This document shows, one piece after another, positions 34,092 to 45,231 of a DNA stretch of 64,000 nt (the stretch's first letter is position 1; each line of letters opens with the position of its first letter). Below the pieces are notes generated by a model, which was given only the letters and a program-made list of their open reading frames with translations, ran no database searches and was not told where the DNA came from. This DNA comes from Ornithodoros turicata (lineage: Eukaryota > Arthropoda > Arachnida > Ixodida > Argasidae), in NCBI RefSeq assembly GCF_037126465.1, contig NC_088201.1, forward strand, positions 193,156,031-193,220,030, in the 5' to 3' direction. Both the position numbers and the translations under genes were made by a program.

Positions 34092-34963
34092 CAGGGTGTC
34101 CCAGAAAACGTGTCATTCAATTATAATAAAAAAACTACGCCACCTAGAATCATGCGGTCAACGGCAATTGTTCTTATTAGGTCTTTGCCACCTTGTAAAG
34201 TTAATGTCATGTACCCCAAGTTTAATTATGCAAATATTTGCGAACTGAACTCAGAAATTTGCTAAGGCAAGGTCACTTTTTTACCCCACCAATATGAAGA
34301 GCGTGCCGAATTCACTCCAATTCATGATAATTGACAGTGATATTCACGAGCTATCCCATCGGAAAAAATAGCCGAATATCATGCTTTTCAGAGCACCGGA
34401 CGATAACGCGCGATGTCTTTTTGAGCGCAATCGCTCGCAGTGCGACGAAAGGAGGTTCCGAAGCCAGCCCAAAGAGTGATAGTAGAAAAAGTAACAGTTC
34501 TTAAAATTGGGAGAGGGAAAGCATTATCCCAGCGAAAGTCGGACGTGATAAGCCATGCCTGCGTTATCTCTTTTTGCGATGCCGGGGTGGGCTGGGTTTC
34601 CAACCTCCTTTCGTCGACAAAGATTGCGCTGAAAAATTCATCGTGCGCTATTCTGTGCGACCTCCGTAGAGCATGATGTTCGGCTATTTTTTCCGGTGGG
34701 ATAGCTCCTGAATATCCCTGTCAATTATCATTAATTTGAGTAAATTAGACACGCTCTTCACATTGGTGGGGTAAAAGAGCGACATTTACTAGGCAAATTT
34801 CCGAGTTCAGTTCGCAAAAATTTACATAATTAAACTTACGTTACACGACATTCACATGAGGAGGTGGCAAAAACCCAGTAAGAACAAATGCCGTTGACCG
34901 CATGACTCTAGGTGGTGTAGTTTTTTTATTATAATTCAATGACACGTTTTCTGGGGCACCCTG
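34092..34963. mobile_element. 872-bp foldback element, TA target
   Basis: The ends are CAGGGTGTCCCAGAAAACGT and its complement (with one change), flanked by TA at 34090-34091 and 34964-34965. The arms are about 350 bp each with scattered mismatches: for example ACGCCACCTAGAATCATGCG at 34138 pairs with 34900-34920, and GCTATCCCATCGGAAAAAAT at 34351 pairs with 34690-34709. The centre near 34500-34590 is unpaired. There is no transposase. The TA duplication suggests mobilisation by a Tc1/mariner-like enzyme. Confidence 0.82.
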
Positions 34964-36210
34964 TATACCTTTTGTCACTGACTAATTTGGTAGCAAAGTT
35001 ACTTGAGTGGCAGTTGTGCAATTTTAAGCACATGTTTAAAAAAAATAGGATATGGGAAGTGCTGACTGGTTGAACATGTGGAGTACCCAATATAATAATT
35101 GGGGGTTTACGTTGCGAGACAACTGAGTGTGGAATACACAGCACAGTGTAATGTTCCTTATTCTGGCAATGTTAGCATGGTTCAAGAAGTGGGAAATGTT
35201 GCACTAACCTTAATAACATCTGTTGGGCCCAGCAAACAGGATACACATACCCTGATCTGAAGACACTATGCCTAACTCAAAAGCAATATGATATCGACCC
35301 GTACGTGTTTATTTGCGAAACTATTACGAATGAAATATGGCCTGTGTGGTATAGAACAATGCGCACAGTCAAGTAAACATGCAAAAAAATACGTATAAGG
35401 GCTCTCGACCTACATGCCGCGATGCGCTCTACGAGATAAACAACACACTACAAAACTACATCCAACACTTTTTGTGCGGGGCAACTCTAATGAGCACTTT
35501 CATATAACCGACGAATGGTTCAACGAATGCAGTTCGAGTGGTCACAATACATTCCTACGTCGTTCATTGCAGTCGCGCTATGATGCTGCACAATATATGT
35601 ATCTCGTGTAACAAGCCTGGAAATCGCGTGATGTGCATCGGCAGAAATACGGCCTTCTTTCTTTGAAGACCAGTCCTCTGCAGGTATATGCTCAAACAAT
35701 CACCAAGTCTCACGTTGTTGCTCAATCGCTCCCATTCCTGCACGTGTAGTAAAAGGAACAAACGGGTTGACGTGAATGGCAGCTGAACGGTTGAACTGCG
35801 AAGTTCTCGAGCACACAATCACAATTTCACGCCGAAAATGATGTTGAGGTGAGTTCGCGGTTGTTGTTTCCATCGTTCAATAGGTCTCGGGATTACCTCG
35901 GACGAAACATTCATCGTAGCCGGCGGCCATAACTGGATTTCCTCGCAAACAGAAGAAGACGCCAGGGAAGTCAGAGAAAGCCTCAGCTTTCATCCAATCA
36001 GACGCACGATTCTCTATCTACGTAGATGGAGCAGGTTTATCCCATCTACGTCACAAAAATGGCTGCGCCCATGGCTTGTTTTGGTTTCTTTGATTAATTA
36101 ATTTTCGCAATAGGAAGACAAAATTGAGAAACGAAGGTGCGTTTCGGGGGCAGTTGGATGTGCTCGTTTTGAATATCACAACCGTTTCAACACATCGGGA
36201 AATCGGCATA
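34964..36210. other. No gene recognised
   Basis: Interior of the 12.2-kb element. A diverged GGGTTTACGTTGCGAGACAA block at about 35101-35125 matches one near 20820. Nothing else was identified. Confidence 0.4.
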
Positions 36211-36399
36211 GCTGACCTTTAAAGGGCTGGTGTGCCCGTTTTTAGCAATTTCGTCTACGTCGCGCTCGAAACACAGCCAAGCGTCCTGAACTGACGGATT
36301 AGTTGGTGATATGGTTCCAGTGATCCGTCTACCGGCAGGGTGCACTTTAAAGGGCTGGTGCGCCCGTTTGTACCAATTTTGTCTACGTCGCGCTGCGAA
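36211..36399. repeat. ~128-bp satellite, about 1.5 units
   Basis: Same unit and orientation as 29062-29366, interrupted at GCTGCGAA by the nested element that follows; the unit resumes at about 39380. Confidence 0.8.
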
Positions 36400-39375
36400 C
36401 ATTGTTGCGGATTTGGCCGCTCAAATCGGATTTAAATCAAATCCGCATTTTTTCTGAAGGTAGTAAATCAAGTCCGGATTTAATTTTGACACGTTAAATC
36501 AAATCCTTTTAAATCCGAATTTGTTTTTCCGGACCTAAATCAAATCCGCTTTTAAATCCGGATTTATCGAATCTTTTGACAAATCCGGGAGCCAAAATTC
36601 GTGCAGTAGCATTACCAGACCTATGACCGTGTCTACAAATTACTAATACTGCACGTATTCACTAAACAACGCTTAAATAACAGCGTGACGTGGCACAAAG
36701 AGCAATAAATTTCGTCTGATTGACGAGGATATAAAGGGCCAACCTATCATCAATCCGGTAGGCGAAATTTTATTAATATTTTAGGGTATTAAATTTTTGA
36801 GTTTAGAAAGACATTTTCGGTTACGCCTGCTCGGCGTGTACCAGACTATCAGTCACCACGTATCAGCCTGCGTCAGGGGCGGATCCAGACGTTCGGTTTG
36901 GGGGGGGGGGGAGGCGGTTTCTTTGTCGGAGCGCGTAGTGGGAGAGGGGGGAGATTGAAATTCAATGTATAAACTGATGTTCTGGGGGGCGATTGGGGGT
37001 AGCAACCTGGCGAGTTGCTTCTACAGCCATCTGCTCGCTCTACCACAGGAGCTATATAAATGATATCTATACCATTGGATAGAGAATGAGTTAGCGGTTC
37101 TAATGAATCCACCTTCAAGGGAATGCGTGTTCCTACTCATGAACAATAAAAGTTAGAAATCTTACATTTTTTGCCGGAAGTGCTGTGTTCGGAAATTTTT
37201 TCGTAGCGCCCCTTTAAAGTAGGAGTCACGGGACTTTTTCCGCGTGCTGTCATGAACCCATAGCTTTTATCAGCAAAATTTGAAGGATGTGGTAAAACAA
37301 GAAGCGCGTTGCTATTCGGTCAAAGTTGGGAAAAAATTCGAACCAACATTCGCCGCCGCAACCTTCCGCCTCTCCATATCGGAAACGGTTCATCGGATGG
37401 AGCTCGAAATTGTTGCATTTGTCATCAATCGAGATGCTATCTAACATATATCTTTTTCATGGAAATTAAAAATTGTCAATTTCCCACCCTTGTCGATTTA
37501 AAATGGAACTACCCAAGAGTGGACAGAAGGCGACCTCACTGTGTCACCTGTAGCGTTCGCACGCCCCGTGCTGGCAACGGGCATGCCGAGCGTGCTCCCT
37601 CTTCAATGTTGAAGACGCGCAGCCATTTCGGATCGTTGGGATCGTTGAATGTGGATGTTGTATTTCACGCGCGACCAGCCGCCGTACGATTAGCCGGACG
37701 CTAACACCGGCCGCGTTTTGGAGGGCATGAGTACTTCCCCCAGAGCTAGACAGTCCCGAGCATTGCCCGAGCCCAGAGCTGCGTCGGCCTGCAGTGTGAT
37801 AGCATTAGATTCCTCCTCACGAAAAAAACTCGTCCTCCGTCATTTAATTCCCCGTTGGCTCAGACGGCTCACCTCGCCGGCGCGTAGCCGACAGCTGGCC
37901 ACTCCGCCGCGCGGAATTGCGCAATGCCAGTGAAAGAGGGGCGCAAAGGGAAGCCCAACGAAAATACATGTAATGAATGAATTATGGGAGTTGAGTTGTG
38001 GGGGGGGGGGGAAGGCATCCAGAAAGAAAATAGTAAAACTTTATCGAAAATCAGCCGCACTTTCTGTTGCATTGCCAACACGTAATTCGTTAAGTGCCCT
38101 TAAGTTTTTGTGTTACACCAAAATATAAAAAGTGATACTTATAAAAATGTATTGAATCGTAGATGATTGGCTCACTCTGGGAGGGGCGGTGCACAACCCC
38201 CATCTCCATCATCACATATCGTGTTGGTGTTGACTCGGGCTTCACGGGGCATGAACAGTGTGGAGTTGGTAGGTATGGTACACGTTCCCAAAAGCGGATT
38301 TTGTGTCAGGAACCTCCTCGTCATTTAGCACCGGGCGAATACCTGAGTGAAGGAATTCCTATCGCAGGCCTAGGCTCAGCTACGCGAGCCTAGCTACGCC
38401 CAAAAACACACGCCTGCGTCGATTTCTACCGTCAGTACTCAAAAGACCACATGTCGTTGGTTACTATACCCTGGGTGTCACAATTAAATGGATCCTTATT
38501 AAATCGTGGGACATGTTACGAATACTTATACTAGACATATGTAGCCCATGGGTCTATTTTAATGCTGACGTTTCGGGGCTTTGGAAAAATTTTCCTCGCG
38601 CAATACAGACTGTTGTAATCAAGAAAAAAAAAAGGTATGCGAGGAAGAGTGGCACATCTTGCCATGATTGTCCCTGGGAGTAGGAAAGGCCTGCCTTCCC
38701 GCAATCACGAAATGATAGGATGTGATATATTTGTTCGTTTTTACTTTGTTTTGACGTGAATGCGTGTACCTATATGCGTTCAATATGATGGCCATAAGAC
38801 CAAGAATTTCGCGACATGATTTGGCAAGCTTGAAACGGGTGGTGCTTGAAGACTCAGCTAGAGGTCCATGGGAAAGGTGCCGTCCAATCGACAGGCTAAC
38901 GTGAACTGCGTTCAAAGAACTGCACCTGGTGTTCCCTCGGTGCGGTGAGGGGAATGATTGGAACAAAACGGCTACTCCTGTCGCTGGAGACAGGACGCCG
39001 CTAGTGCGTGTGCAGATTTCAGACAAGGTCACATCAATTCGCGTAGTATGCGAAACGGCGCTTCGCTCAATTTCAAATCCATGCATCAGGTGAGGGAGCT
39101 TGGTGAAATCCACGCGCAAATCCGCCGAAGAAAGGGCGATTCAATCCAAATCCAAATCATTCGTGGAAAATGCGATTGAATCCAAATCCAAATCATACAT
39201 GGAATATGGGATTGAATCCAAATCCAAATCATTAGTGGAAAATGCGATTCAATCCAAATCCAAGTCCTGCCCATATTTTTTTGCGCAAATCAAATCGCAA
39301 ATCAAATCCGCCAGCCCTCCGGTGGATTTAAATCCGGATTTAAATCAAATCCGTGGATTCAAATCCGCAACACTG
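36400..39375. mobile_element. Nested element with iterated AAATCCGGATTT ends
   Basis: It splits the 128-bp satellite. The outer ends are CATTGTTGCGGATTTG and, complemented, CAGTGTTGCGGATTTG. The first 200 bp and last 270 bp are built of AAATCC/GGATTT words in several arrangements (TTTAAATCCGGATTTAAATC on the right, and CCAAATCCAAATC repeats with a ~51-bp period at 39130-39265). The interior (36.6-39.1 kb) has no recognised gene; a G-run lies at 36900-36910. The CAGTG-type ends suggest a hAT-like non-autonomous element, but no clean target duplication is seen. Confidence 0.65.
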
Positions 39376-39726
39376 GGCCTGGGAAGACAGCAAAGCGTCC
39401 TGAGCTGACTGATTACTTGGTGATATGGTTCCAGCGACACAACTACACGCAGTGTGCACTTTAAAGGGCTGGTGTGCCCGTTTTTAGCAATTACGTCTAT
39501 GTCGCGCTGGGAACAGAGCAAAGCGTACTGAGCTTTAGCTGAGCGTACTTCTGAGCTGACTGATTACTTCATGATATGGTTCCAACGACCGAACTACCGG
39601 CAGGGTGCACTTTAAAGGGCTCGTGTGCACGTTTTTAGCAATTTCGTCTATGTCGCGTTGGGAACACAGCAAAGCCTCCTGAGCTGACGGATTACTTCAT
39701 GATATGGTTCCAGCGACCCAACTACC
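39376..39726. repeat. ~128-bp satellite, direct part
   Basis: About 2.7 units in the same orientation as the left array, with one local duplication around 39530-39560 (GAGCTTTAGCTGAGCGTACT). Confidence 0.8.
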
Positions 39727-40388
39727 AGTCACTGGAACGATATCACCAATTAATCAGTAAGCTCAGGACGCTTTGCTGTGTTCCCAGCGAGACGTAGACG
39801 AAATTGCTAAAAACCGGCACACCAGCCCTTTAAAGTGCACCCTGCCGGTAGTTGGGTCACTGGAACCATGTCCCCAAGTAATCAGTCAGCTCAGGACGCT
39901 CTGCTGTGTTCCCAGCGCGACATAGACGAAATTGCTAAATACGTGCACACCAGACCTTTAAAGTGCACCCTTCCTGCACATGGGTCGATGGAACCATATC
40001 GCCAAGTAATCAGTCAGCTCAGGACAATTTGCTGTGTTCCCAGCGCGACGTAGACGAAATTGCTAAAAACGGGCACACCAGCTCTTTAAATTGCATACAG
40101 CCGGTAGTTGGGTCGCTGGAACCATATCACCAAGTAATCAGTCAGCTCAGGACGCTTTGCTGTGTTCCCAGCGAGACGTAGACGAAATTGCTAAAAACCG
40201 GCACACCAGCCCTTTAAAGTGCACCCTGCCGGTAGTTGGGTCACTGGAACCGTATCACCAAGTAATCAGTCAGCTCAGGACGCTTTGCTGTGTTCCCAGC
40301 GCGACATAGACGAAATTGCTAAATACGTGCACACCAGCCCTTTAAAGTGCACACAGCCGGTAGTTGTGTCGCTGGAACCATATCATCA
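39727..40388. repeat. ~128-bp satellite, inverted part
   Basis: Five units in opposite orientation, starting abruptly after CAACTACCAG at 39726. The five units give overlapping 72-codon frames that are a by-product of the repeat. They form the inner part of the right inverted end. Confidence 0.85.
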
Positions 40389-40849
40389 ATGCCTTCATAA
40401 TTTAATTTGCGCACGTCTGGTATGCGTCATTTGACCTCATTTCTGAATGCCCTCATACTGACCTCACACACCTCGGGCCTCACCAGTGACTTCACTCACA
40501 GAGACCTGGCGCCCCTCAGACCTCATGAGTGCACTCACAGGAGGTCCCATGAGGGGCACAACCTCATGAGTGTACTCATACTCACAGGAGTCCTTATGAG
40601 GGTAAGATCCTCATGGGTGAGGGCTTTCGTTTGTGAGTGCCTGAGGGTGAGGGCGAGTGAGGACATGTGCCCATGAGGGCGGTGAGGGTGAGGGCGAGTG
40701 AGGGCCTGTGCTCATGAGGGCGGTGAGGGTGACGGCGAGTGAGGGCCTGTGCTGGTGAGGGCGGTGAGGGTGAGGGCGAGTGAGCGCATGTGCTCATGAG
40801 GGCCGTGAGGGTGAGGGCGAGTGAGGTTTCACCAAAATGCCCACCTATG
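40389..40849. repeat. Right inverted end with 41-bp minisatellite
   Basis: Complement of the left end in its inner part. The outer part adds a 41-bp minisatellite (CATGAGGGCGGTGAGGGTGA...) with copies starting at 40672, 40713, 40754 and 40795. The left end has only one comparable stretch. The element ends CACCTATG at 40849. Confidence 0.85.
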
Positions 40850-41161
40850 CATGTAATACGTAAGTTCCTTGTTATACCTACGGCTCATGCCGGAGATATA
40901 GCGTCGGTATTCTATACCTTGCATGCAGTGCAAACGGAGAAAAAAAAAAAGTCCTATGTTAAATAAAGCACAAGGGTGTAAGTACGAGGCGACTGATACC
41001 ATGAGCGACACCACAGCGGTCGGTCTGTGGATTGCCTTTTGCACACCTGAAGGTTCTTTAGCCTGCGATGAAAGCTCATCACACGGCACCCCGTACTTAA
41101 CGTCCCTCGCGGAAGACGGCGTGTCTAAGCTGCTTGTACCCTGCCCCCAAGTTGCAGGCGT

Positions 41162-41230
41162 CCTCGGCCGGGTTTGAACCCGTGATCTCGGGATCAGGAG
41201 GCGAACACGCTGCCAACTGAGCCACCGAGG
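41162..41230 (-). repeat. tRNA-derived SINE head (copy 1)
   Basis: On the minus strand there is a tRNA-like body starting GCCTCGGTGGCTCAGTTGGC. It has a perfect pol III A box (TGGCTCAGTTGG), a B-box-like GGTTCAAACCC and acceptor halves GCCTCGG/CCGAGGA. The anticodon stem is poor, so it is read as a SINE head rather than a working tRNA. The same unit is at 56001-56070 in copy 2. Confidence 0.65.
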
Positions 41231-41717
41231 CTGGTACGTAAGGGATAGCGTTTTTAGCCCTCCGCACCCGCAAATCATAAAGAGAGCTTCGCTCAGTGCG
41301 CAGAACCACCAAGCTATTACTTACGTGCGCAGAGGCGATAGCGTACGATGTGCTAAAACTATTATTTCTGTCGTGCCGAAAGACGACGACCAGGGATCGT
41401 GTACTCAGTCGTGTCCGAACCGAGCTGTTTTACATGAAAGCTTCACGATCTCCGATTCCTTTGCTCCTTTGCGGGATTTTAGTGAAAGAAATACAAGTCT
41501 TCATTCATTTATTCATTCCATCCAACCCATATTTACTATTAGAGGATAAGGGTACGCTGTGCGTGCCGGCAGTCGAATTTACCCCCGCTGCTATTAGAGC
41601 ATTTTAGCGCATCGTACGCTATCCCCTTTGCGCACGTAAGAGATAGCATAGTAGTTCTGCGCAATGTGCGAAGGTATTTATGCTTTTCGTGTGCGCAGAA
41701 CCACTAACGCTAGCCGA

Positions 41718-43361
41718 CATGTACGCTAAGGCGACAGTGAACGATGCACTATAACTTGCTATCTTCTTCGGTGCACCCGTAACTCTCCAGATCGCTCACT
41801 CCTGGACTGGAGTTTTTTTTTTTTTTTTTTTGGGGGGGGGGTTCTCTCGAGGTCCCCTTTCATGCGATTACCGTTTCCTTGTATTCTTATCACACTTTAG
41901 TTTCGTATATCGCGACTTTCTAGCAAAAATTTGATATTTTAACTATGCTAATTTATAAAATTAGGATTATTTCCCTTTAAGCCAATATCGCTTATGGTTC
42001 AGATAGAACTCCTCAATCACTTTCCAACGATACCTCGATCGGCGTCCTAGCTTCACGAGTTGGCGAGATAGATTGCCCGCAAGGTACCGCGTACCGCTAC
42101 AGTTTCGTCTCTCTCGCACGCGCCTGCCACAGCCAGGGATTGTGTCAGCCGCCCCATTGGCATTGTTATCTAGCTATCCGGATTTAGCCCGATGGTTGCT
42201 ATCAATTTATCACTCTCCGAATTATCGCGTCATGAAATTTGACATAATTTCGTTGCACTTTAACTTTTGACTTGGCTAACGACAACAATAGGCGCTTTTA
42301 CGAGACGCTAAAGTTCCTGACTGCGCTCTGTCTTTCTTTTAGCTTTTGCGGTTCGATGTCTACTACGCATAGGTATTGCTAGGCCTGTTATCAAGGTATC
42401 AAGCCTCTTTGATGGCTGACCACTCGAAGATCCTACTAAGCAAACAAGGAGGTATGCTATGGCGATCGATGGGGAAGCTTGATGTAGTTACGTACATGGG
42501 GCATTGTACCAACTTGCTGGGCATACGCTGGATTCGACGGTTGAGTGGGGACCTTAACCCCCTCTTTGTCTGAAGCATTTCGAAGACAGACGGATTAGTC
42601 ATTGGAAAAGATATTGTCGAATTTTCTCCGATTTGCTCTAGGCGGGAAGAGGGAAGTGTTCGAAAGCCAAGGCACACCTTTTTTTTTTTTTTCAATGTGA
42701 ATGCAGACCCATGTTGTTTAAACCACGCCCGATACAGTTAGCAAAGAGAGATGCGTGCGCTACCGGAGAGAGCTGCTCCAATCGTCGTTGTGCCGCAGCC
42801 GAATTGGCCCGCGGCGACTTCAATGCAACTGTGACACTGTGACGCCACAGTTGATTGTCGCACAGTATTCACTCCCTAAGCTTGGAGACCTACTGGGAGC
42901 GTCTAATGGCAGAAAACGGTTTTCTAAGGTTGATGTACTTGTGACCTGTACTTCCAGATGGAATTAGATGATGTTACAAAAAGGCCGTCGCATTGAATTG
43001 ACTCAAAAATCATGTGCAACCCACGTGTATTGCTGCGTTTCATACGTTGTAGTTCATGGGTTCGACACGCAATTCCTCACTGAACGGATTTCTGGTCTCT
43101 CGTGTTTTTAATACTAGGATTTTTTTTTTCAAGGCACCGCTGAAGGTCGCGCCGAACAGTGGAGAGAGGGTCGGCGGACAGACGGGAAGTGACGCCTAGC
43201 TGTGCGCGGTTGCCCGAAGTACCCGGAGGTCGCCATAACGTGTCCCGTACTGCGGTGGCTTCTCGCTTTACAAGCGCCTGCGTCGTCATGGAAACAGAGG
43301 AGTACGCACTTCCTTTCTCCACTCTGAAACGTTACTCCAAACACGGGTGAGGAGGTGAAGA
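41718..43361. repeat. Block inverted between the two copies
   Basis: Reverse complement of 56550-59894 after removal of the THAP-linked insertion there. In both copies the left neighbour is CTAGCCG and the right neighbour GGTGAGAGC, so only the block itself is flipped. It contains a T18-G10 tract at 41813-41840 and no recognisable gene. Confidence 0.8.
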
Positions 43362-43931
43362 GGTGAGAGCAAAGTGTCAAAGAAATAAAAAGGGGCCTTT
43401 TCGAGAAACGGACGCTCAAAATCCTTGTTTTTTCGAAATATATCTTAACATTTGCCTGTTTCAGCAGATACCTGTGGAGGGCATACGCACGATATATATA
43501 CCAGATAGAAGACCATTAAAAGCTGAATGAAGTTATATCAAAGAGGCTGGTGAGGAATATTTAGAGTCAGAGAAATCACGCGTCGAAGTTGGAACAAAAC
43601 CGCACGAGAGAGCACGTTCGCCATTTTTTATATTACAGAGCGTTGCTCTTGCGCGCTAAAATTTGCGCTCGGACTGCTGGCCTGTAGGCATTCTAAAGCA
43701 TTAACAAATTAATTGACTGCAGTATCTTTTAAGACTCGGGAGATATACGCGTGCAAACACGGCAAAACTGAAACACTCGAATTCAGGGCCGAATTTCCTG
43801 GATTGTTTTGCGCGAACACTATTCCGTAGAAATTATTTATTTTACCGCTGTCGGTCATCATGTACGATGAGCTTCTAAATATAAAAAATAATGAAAATCC
43901 AAGAGGTCGATGGGACCTCCCTGCCTGAACT
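43362..43931 (+). repeat. Dispersed repeat D, copy 1
   Basis: From AAATAAAAAGGGGCC to about CCTGCCTGAACT this matches the complement of 60758-61300, and its first part matches 63838-64000. Key words are GAGAAACGGACGCTCAAAAT, TTGCCTGTTTCAGCAGATAC and ATTTACCGCTGTCGGTC-like. No shared open frame was found. Confidence 0.75.
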
Positions 43932-44644
43932 GACCACAGTTGGCTGACGATGAAAAGCCACCAAATATATATTATCCTATATGAGATATAGGCTGCTCAA
44001 CGCAGCTTCCCATATCCGGCTATAGAGGCGGCATTGTCATCTGGATGTTTATCACGGCGTGATCAATTGATTCATTGAAATAATTGAAGAGTCAATTTTA
44101 GGAATGTTTGAGCCACTCGACATATGCTTAGCGTTGTACTGCGCAGTAGATGGTTAATGCTACGACGCATTTCAACATTTTTCGTTGTTGCCTTCACTCG
44201 TATATTTCCATGGGCTTCATTCGACTGCAATTATTGTTCACGTCAACGCTTGTCCTTTTGCATGTGGTACATTTCGGCTATTTTCGATGCATTCTATGAC
44301 CTACCGCGCTTACCACCGGCTATTCAAAAAATGAGGTCGGGATGCTCTTTGAGCAGTTAACCCAGATTTCTTACCACATCTAGATCAACTTCGTCTCGCT
44401 CCATGCACTCGATGTAGATGCGTTGCATGTGGTTCCTGTACTGTTCAGCACTCTGAAATAGTTGTCATGTGAAAGGCTCATTAAACTGAGGCATGTAGAA
44501 CAAGGTGATTATCCAAGGCGTAACGGGTCTCACACCAGTAACTGATCATATTTAGAAGAATATCAAAGAACTCTTGTGGTAGAAGACCGGCTCTCTGTAG
44601 AATAAAGAAGTGAGGCACGTTTTTGGGTTCAGGTATGCCTACGC
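43932..44644. other. No gene recognised
   Basis: A 78-codon frame at 44124-44360 lacks any recognisable feature. Nothing else was seen. Confidence 0.4.
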
Positions 44645-45224
44645 GTCAACACTTTTATTTATGTTTTTATTTTACCCCAAGGGCCTTTACGGGCATTACA
44701 TTGAGGGTGGCAGTTACAATTACAGTATAGTTACATAAATACAGTTACAGTAAAGTAAATACAGTGTATAAAATACAAATGAAGTACAGTGCACATTTGC
44801 ATGACGAGAGCACAAAACAAAGAAATGAAATAAAAGAGGATATAAAACACAAGAGTTAGTGCACCATTGAATAACACGAACATACTTAGTACACTTTGCA
44901 AGTAATCTAAAAGACAAAAGCAAAAACAAACAAAGATCACTTTAGCGGGCGTATAATGTTCAAAAATTGGTGGTGGTGGTGAGCGGTGGCTATATGTTCT
45001 GGGAGATCATTCCAAATTACTCTGATGGAACAAATGAATGAATTCGAGAAAGAATGCGTTTGTGTTACAGTGAAGCGCGTGATTTTACTAGTATGGTCTA
45101 GACGGGGGAATGTGATATCGGCACGAACGGTTGGCGATTGATCTGTCAGAATGGTATGGAAGAATCGGTGAAAGAGGGATAACTTTAAAATGGTACGACG
45201 ATGTGCTAAGGTTACCTGATGCAC
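44645..45224 (-). mobile_element. 5'-truncated LINE, C-terminal tail and 3' UTR
   Basis: Minus-strand codons 45224-44937 encode 95 residues with RRTILKLSLFHRFFH, RADITFPRLDHTSK, SFSNSFICSIRVIWNDLP. That is the pattern of the extreme C-terminus of CR1/L2-like LINE reverse transcriptases (a final W-N-x-L-P). The 3' UTR follows with GCCCGTAAAGGCCCTTGGGG and an AT-rich AAATAAA tail at 44645-44680. Everything upstream is missing, which is typical of 5' truncation. Confidence 0.75.
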
Positions 45225-45231
45225 CCTGGAA

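Larger units (their letters stand above)
28683..40849. mobile_element. 12.2-kb composite element with long inverted ends
   Basis: The flanks CATGTGAT (28675-28682) and CATGTAAT (40850-40857) are an 8-bp target duplication with one change. Copy 2 shows the uninterrupted site once at 54725-54732 with matching sequence on both sides. The termini are CATAGCTAGGC and, on the other strand, CATAGGTGGGC. Inward come CTCATGAGG-rich inverted ends of about 350-450 bp, then arrays of a ~128-bp satellite facing each other. The middle is mostly unassigned DNA with three smaller nested elements. No transposase was recognised, so it must be mobilised in trans or be decayed. Long satellite-bearing inverted ends recall foldback or Galileo-type elements; 8-bp duplications fit the P or hAT groups. 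The class is unresolved. Confidence 0.85.
27207..43361. repeat. Duplicated segment, copy 1 (27207-28682, 40858-43361)
   Basis: Leaving out the 12.2-kb insertion, this segment matches 53271-59894. It begins at CGGCGACGGTGTTTCGTCG and runs through the right end of a hAT-like element (to about 27399), the 3' end of a decayed LINE, unassigned DNA, a tRNA-derived SINE (41162-41230) and a terminal 1.64-kb block (41718-43361) that is inverted in copy 2. Both copies share the same hAT-LINE junction, so they arose by duplication of already interrupted DNA, not by separate insertions. Confidence 0.88.

Noticed and set aside
36874..36915. Second end-defined hAT-like insertion starting CAGGGGCGGATCC
   Set aside because: The left end resembles known hAT-like termini but no matching right end or target duplication was found.
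38619..39119. 166-codon minus-strand frame
   Set aside because: It lies inside the nested repeat-ended element, has no recognisable domain, and there is no second copy to test conservation.
39835..40434. Series of 71-72-codon frames
   Set aside because: Successive units of the inverted 128-bp satellite give the same frame again and again; not genes.
41162..41230. Functional tRNA gene on the minus strand
   Set aside because: A good A box but a poor anticodon stem and an imperfect B box, embedded in a duplicated repeat.
41813..41840. T18-G10 tract as a biological signal
   Set aside because: Homopolymer junctions of this kind are common polymerase-slippage products, and the other copy has a different length.
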